This document shows, piece by piece, positions 47,679 to 51,054 of a DNA stretch of 51,054 nucleotides. Within the stretch, counting starts at the first letter, position 1. Every line of letters starts with the position of its first letter. The stretch lies in assembly GCA_016186635.1 (NCBI GenBank), contig JACPLI010000029.1:1-51054 (forward strand). Reading direction: 5' to 3'. The stretch comes from Candidatus Liptonbacteria bacterium (lineage in GTDB: Bacteria; Patescibacteriota; Minisyncoccia; UBA6257; 2-01-FULL-56-20). Under the pieces are notes generated by a model. The model had not been told where the DNA came from. It saw only the letters and a program-made list of their open reading frames with translations, and did not search any database. The translations under genes and the position numbers were made by a program.

Positions 47679-47846
47679 ATGAAACGTCAAACTCATCGAG
47701 CTGTGACGAAGGTCGCAGCGACTCATGCGGCAGTCATTGGCACCACCAAGGTGGCAGCGGAAACTCCAACTCATCAAGTTTCAACTGGCACGCCGATGGT
47801 GGCGACTAACGCACAATCCGGCACGGCTCGCACTGACGGCACCTAA
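47679..47846 (+). CDS. Ala/Thr-rich short ORF (55 aa)
   Basis: ATG with AAGAAG upstream; the product is rich in Thr and Ala (KVAATHAAVIGTTKVAAETP). Low complexity and no family. It could be extended upstream to 47556 from a TTG. May be spurious. Confidence 0.3.
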   Translation: MKRQTHRAVTKVAATHAAVIGTTKVAAETPTHQVSTGTPMVATNAQSGTARTDGT

Positions 47847-47926
47847 TCATAAGCCGAAAGTGTGAACTTGGGGGCAGTCCTTGCGACTTGCCCCCGTATT
47901 TTTTTGAGAAGTATTTTTACGATTTA

Positions 47927-47955
47927 TTGCATCCTTTTGTATACAGCGCTAGGAT
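47927..47955 (+). promoter_or_regulatory. Promoter of pheS
   Basis: TTGCAT, 17-nt spacer, TAGGAT; the -10 ends 7 nt before the pheS ATG. Confidence 0.55.
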
Positions 47956-47962
47956 AGGAAGA

Positions 47963-48664
47963 ATGCAGGAAGGCCATCTTCACCCCATATCCCGCGCGAT
48001 TTTGGATATTCGCGCTATTTTTGCGGAAATCGGGTTTGAGGTGGCGATAGGACCGGAGCTCGAGACCGAGCACTATAATTTCGACGCATTGAATATCCCA
48101 AAAGAACATCCGGCGCGGGACATGCAGGACACGTTCTGGGTAAAACCGCTTTCCGCGCGGAAACTTTTGCGCACACATACCTCGCCGGTGCAGATTCGCT
48201 ACATGGAGAAAAAACTTGCGGCGGGAATTATGCCGCCGTATCGGGTAATTGTGCCGGGGAAAGTGTTTCGGAACGAAGCGACTGATGCGACGCACGAGGC
48301 GCAATTTTTTCAGGTGGAGGGATTATACGTGGATAAAAACGTATCGCTCGCGCATCTCAAGGGCACGCTACTCTATTTTTTCAAAAAGTTTTTTGGCGAC
48401 GATGTTGAGGTTCGTTTTCGCCCGAGCTTTTTTCCGTTCACCGAGCCGTCTGCGGAGGTTGACATGAAGTGGAAAGGCAAGTGGCTCGAGATGGCGGGGT
48501 CGGGGCTTGTGCATCCCAATGTGTTGCGCGCCGCCGGAGTGCCTGAAGGGTACACGGGGTTTGCCTTTGGTTGCAGCATTGACCGCCCCGTGATGCTCAA
48601 ATACGGCGTTACCGATATCCGCTATTTCTACAACGGGGATTTGCGGCTCGTAGACCAGTTTTAA
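47963..48664 (+). CDS. pheS: Phenylalanyl-tRNA synthetase alpha subunit (short)
   Basis: A 233-residue catalytic subunit without the N-terminal coiled-coil arm that contacts tRNA in other bacteria. Motif 2 is VFRNEATDATHEAQFFQVEG, motif 3 is FGCSIDRPVMLKYG, and GHLHPISRAI begins the class II core. It charges tRNA-Phe together with PheT 185 nt downstream. Confidence 0.93.
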   Translation: MQEGHLHPISRAILDIRAIFAEIGFEVAIGPELETEHYNFDALNIPKEHPARDMQDTFWVKPLSARKLLRTHTSPVQIRYMEKKLAAGIMPPYRVIVPGKVFRNEATDATHEAQFFQVEGLYVDKNVSLAHLKGTLLYFFKKFFGDDVEVRFRPSFFPFTEPSAEVDMKWKGKWLEMAGSGLVHPNVLRAAGVPEGYTGFAFGCSIDRPVMLKYGVTDIRYFYNGDLRLVDQF

Positions 48665-48665
48665 C

Positions 48666-48689
48666 GGAGTAATCGCGAATAATGCGAAT
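48666..48689 (+). repeat. Copy of the infB-rbfA intergenic repeat
   Basis: Starts GGAGTAATCGCGAATAATGC; 22 of 24 nt match 44303-44326. AATGCGAAT is repeated again shortly after. Confidence 0.7.
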
Positions 48690-48754
48690 CAAGGCAAATA
48701 ATGCGAATGGCACTTCTTAATGAACAAGCTGCGGGGAAAGTTGGAGTATAAAAA

Positions 48755-48796
48755 GAAAGGCACCGCTTAAGGACGGAACCTTAAGAAATGCCTTTC
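48755..48796 (+). terminator. Two-tier hairpin with GGACGGAACC loop before pheT
   Basis: GAAAGGCA/TGCCTTTC outer stem and CTTAAGG-ACGGAA-CCTTAAG inner stem. It could end the pheS transcript or act as a leader for pheT. Confidence 0.6.
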
Positions 48797-48848
48797 CCTA
48801 GAAATACATGATTATCTTATGTGAATTGTCTAATCTGTCAAGCGTCCT

Positions 48849-50837
48849 ATGTTGATATCGTACCAGTGGTTGCAAAGTTATTTTGAAGAAAAACTTCCGT
48901 CTCCGGAGAAGCTTGCGGAGTTTTTTACGTTTCACTTCTCGGAAGTGGAATCCCTCGACAGGTTCGATGGACTCACTGCAGGCAAGCTCGGGACAGGGGA
49001 TTGGATGTTCGATTTGAAGATTCTTCCCGACCGCGCCTGCTACGCCCTCTCGCATCGCGGTGTGGCGCGGGAAATTGCTGCGGTGTTGGGGAGAGAAATT
49101 ATGCTCCCGAAGTATGCGTCACCGGCGGTGGCGAGCACAGACAACCTTTCAATTGTGATTGAAGACAAGAATGATTGCGCCCGCTATATCGGGCGCCGTG
49201 TGGAGAATCTGAAAGTGGGCGAGTCGCGCCAGGAGCTCAAAGACTGGCTCGCGGCGATCGGCCAGCGTTCCATCAACAACGTGGTAGACGCGGCAAATTA
49301 TGTGATGTTCGATATGGGCCAGCCGCTCCACGCGTTTGACGCGGGGGTTGTGCGCGGCGCGGTGGTGGTGAGGCGGGCGAAGAAGGGCGAAAAAATTGAG
49401 CTCTTAAAGAGTGAGAAAATGGCTTCAGGGGGGATTCCCGCTGACTGGAGACGCACCGGTTTTTTGGATGAAAATACTTTGGTAATTGCTGATGATGAAG
49501 GGCTATTGGGTATTGCGGGCGTGAAGGGCGGGAAACGCGCGGGAGTGGGTCCCACGACGACGCGGTTGATTCTCGAGGCGGCGCACTTTAATCCGACACT
49601 GCTTCGCAAAACCTCGGAGCGGTTTGATTTACGCACCGATGCCTCAAAGCGATTCGAAAACAATCCTTCGGCGGCGCTTGCGGCAATTGCAATGCAGGAA
49701 TTTTCCGCACTGCTGGCAATGACATGTCCCGATGCAAAGTTCGGGGAAGTAGTAGATGAGTATCCTGCGCCGGAGGCGCCGCACGCCGTTGAGGTTCAAG
49801 TGGCAATGATTGAGGCGAAGCTTGGACTAAAACTTGGCGCCGAAGCTATTCGAGGAACGCTCGAGCGGTTGGGTATTGTGGTGTTGCAGAAGGGAAGCGG
49901 AACATTTACGCTTCAAATTCCGCCGGAGCGGCAGGATTTACGGATCCCCGAAGACATTGTGGAGGAGGTTGGGCGGCTCGTCGGGTACGACAAAATCCCC
50001 GCGACACTCCCGCCTTCGCCCCCGGAGGGCTACGGCGGGCAATGTCCGCCAAAGCAGTTCTATTGGGAGTGGCACATCCGCGCATTTTTGGTGGGCGAAG
50101 GATTCTCGGAAGTGATGACATCCTCGTTTTCCGAAAAAGGGGAAGTGGCAATCGAGAAACCGCTTGCGGAAGACAAAAAATATGCCAGGTCCCAGTTGCG
50201 CGGCTCTTTTGCCGCGGCGCTTGGTATGAACGCGCGGAATGCGCCGCTTTTCGGCGCGGATGAAGTGAGAATGTTTGAAATCGGGAAAGTCTTCCCCGCC
50301 TTCGCTAAAGCTACGGCGGGCAAGCCGGCCGCGGGAGAGCACACCGCGCTTGCAATCGGATATGCGGGACCTAAAAAGAAGGGGAAGGATATGGTCGCGG
50401 AAACGGTAAAAAAACTTTCCTCCCATCTTGGCGCGGAGCTCAAAGGCGAGACAAAAGAAGGCGTATTCGAGTGCGATCTCGATGCGGTTATAGAAAAACT
50501 TCCCGAGCCAAGGGAGTGGAACCTGAAAATTGAAAATTCGAAAATTGAACATTTCCGCCCGTTTTCCCAATATCCCTTCATCGTGCGCGACGTGGCGCTC
50601 TTTGTGCCCGCAGGGACAAAACCAGAGGCAATCCTGAAATGTATTCAAAAAGAGGCGGGGACGCTCGCGGTGCGCTCGTGGAAGTTCGACGAATTTGAAA
50701 AAGGCGGGAAGCAATCCTTCGCGTTCCGCATCGTATTCCAGTCGTTCGAGAAAACCTTGACCGACGCGGAAGCAAACGCAGTGATGGAGAAGATTTACGT
50801 GGTGCTCAAAAAGGAATTCCAGGCAGAGATCCGGTAG
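48849..50837 (+). CDS. pheT: Phenylalanyl-tRNA synthetase beta subunit (short)
   Basis: A 662-residue subunit lacking the N-terminal OB-fold tRNA-binding domain; it starts in B1 (MLISYQWLQSYFEE). The B3/B4 editing domain (INNVVDAANYVMFDMGQPLHAFD), the B5 helix-turn-helix and the C-terminal anticodon-binding FDX-ACB domain (FPFIVRDVALFV) are present. Two related palindromes are read in frame, giving PPSPPEGYGGQ near residue 390 and FAKATAGKPA near 485. Confidence 0.94.
   Translation: MLISYQWLQSYFEEKLPSPEKLAEFFTFHFSEVESLDRFDGLTAGKLGTGDWMFDLKILPDRACYALSHRGVAREIAAVLGREIMLPKYASPAVASTDNLSIVIEDKNDCARYIGRRVENLKVGESRQELKDWLAAIGQRSINNVVDAANYVMFDMGQPLHAFDAGVVRGAVVVRRAKKGEKIELLKSEKMASGGIPADWRRTGFLDENTLVIADDEGLLGIAGVKGGKRAGVGPTTTRLILEAAHFNPTLLRKTSERFDLRTDASKRFENNPSAALAAIAMQEFSALLAMTCPDAKFGEVVDEYPAPEAPHAVEVQVAMIEAKLGLKLGAEAIRGTLERLGIVVLQKGSGTFTLQIPPERQDLRIPEDIVEEVGRLVGYDKIPATLPPSPPEGYGGQCPPKQFYWEWHIRAFLVGEGFSEVMTSSFSEKGEVAIEKPLAEDKKYARSQLRGSFAAALGMNARNAPLFGADEVRMFEIGKVFPAFAKATAGKPAAGEHTALAIGYAGPKKKGKDMVAETVKKLSSHLGAELKGETKEGVFECDLDAVIEKLPEPREWNLKIENSKIEHFRPFSQYPFIVRDVALFVPAGTKPEAILKCIQKEAGTLAVRSWKFDEFEKGGKQSFAFRIVFQSFEKTLTDAEANAVMEKIYVVLKKEFQAEIR
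50009..50039. repeat. CCCGCC/GGCGGG palindrome in pheT, copy 1
   Basis: CCCGCCTTCGC and GCTACGGCGGG arms around a variable centre; the same arms are found at 50295. Confidence 0.8.
50295..50320. repeat. CCCGCC/GGCGGG palindrome in pheT, copy 2
   Basis: Same outer arms as copy 1 with a shorter centre (GCTAAAGC). Gives the FAKATAGKPA peptide often seen in CPR proteins. Confidence 0.8.
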
Positions 50838-50870
50838 CTCCTCTTCTTTTTCCTCCTCTGTTTTAACGAT

Positions 50871-50906
50871 TATCACTTTTCTCCGTACGTACGGAGAAAA
50901 GTGATA
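50871..50906. terminator. Perfect palindrome between convergent genes
   Basis: TATCACTTTTCTCCGTAC and its exact reverse complement, with no unpaired loop. It can end both the pheT transcript and the opposing gene. Confidence 0.7.
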
Positions 50907-50941
50907 TAGAAAATTTCAATGACGACTATAAAAAGAAGGGA

Positions 50942-51054
50942 CTAGTACAGATGTTTGACCTTTTCTATGCTTAACTCGTGCCCCGCAAACTCATCAAAGG
51001 AAGCCGTCTCGGGAATCGGGATGTGCTGCGCCTCGTCCGCTTCTTCGTCCTCGA
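50942..51054 (-). CDS. C-terminal end of an unidentified CDS (partial)
   Basis: Minus-strand reading frame open from the window edge to a TAG at 50942. The tail is acidic (EDEEADEAQHIPIPE ... SIEKVKHLY). Convergent with pheT. No family recognised. Confidence 0.5.
   Translation of the reverse strand, partial: EDEEADEAQHIPIPETASFDEFAGHELSIEKVKHLY

Noticed and set aside
1-51054. CRISPR array
   Set aside because: No regularly spaced direct repeats with unique spacers of 25-40 nt are present.

Overview
The window looks like chromosome from a Candidate Phyla Radiation (Patescibacteria) bacterium, probably a Parcubacteria-type lineage. This is an inference from gene forms: a double-domain ThyX-like protein, an archaeal-type UMP kinase, InfB without its long N-terminal region, PheS without its N-terminal arm, PheT without the N-terminal tRNA-binding domain, and many short one- or two-pass membrane proteins. 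Genes are tightly packed, often with ATGA or TAATG overlaps, and most starts lack a clear Shine-Dalgarno. At many genes a -10 box ends only 6-9 nt before the ATG, which suggests leaderless mRNAs.

Layout. 0-13.4 kb: pyrimidine genes (pyrE-pyrF-membrane gene-pyrD, later pyrH), a deaminase-like amidohydrolase, argH, a four-helix-bundle gene between direct repeats, lemA with a TPM protein, a DUF1189-type protein. 13.4-15.7 kb: a tRNA-Ser(GGA) nested between the halves of a degraded tRNA-Ser, a T-box leader with terminator, then an RHH/zinc-ribbon gene and an ABC1 kinase. 15.7-26.8 kb: cupin, adenosine deaminase, ZIP transporter, small membrane proteins, a methionine-rich leader peptide with terminator ahead of a SAM-hydrolase-like gene, methyltransferase, wHTH regulator, alpha/beta hydrolase, ATP-grasp, ABC exporter. 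26.8-39.5 kb: NADAR, asparaginase, metallopeptidase, ECF sigma with membrane partner, PAP2, rpsR, secE-nusG, gyrB, transporters, glpX-fba, MBL hydrolase. 39.5-42.7 kb: an AT-rich island with a 99-bp perfect inverted repeat, a HAD phosphatase gene and a large serine recombinase ending in tRNA-Ser(GCT). 42.7-51 kb: infB-rbfA, a tRNA-Cys locus with the same nested architecture and a GIY-YIG nuclease, Nudix, tRNA-Leu with a duplicated 3' end next to a repeated structured RNA, NYN RNase, pheS, pheT.

The strongest candidates for something undescribed are: (1) two tRNA loci where an intact tRNA gene sits inside the anticodon loop of a degraded same-isoacceptor tRNA, both split after nucleotide 34, one with a GIY-YIG nuclease; (2) a family of 15-nt hairpins (6-bp stem, 3-nt loop), often in tandem pairs, found both in those tRNA loops and in frame inside housekeeping genes such as infB; (3) a methionine-sensing attenuator in front of a gene whose predicted product could release methionine from SAM. 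All four tRNA loci in the window are linked to insertions.
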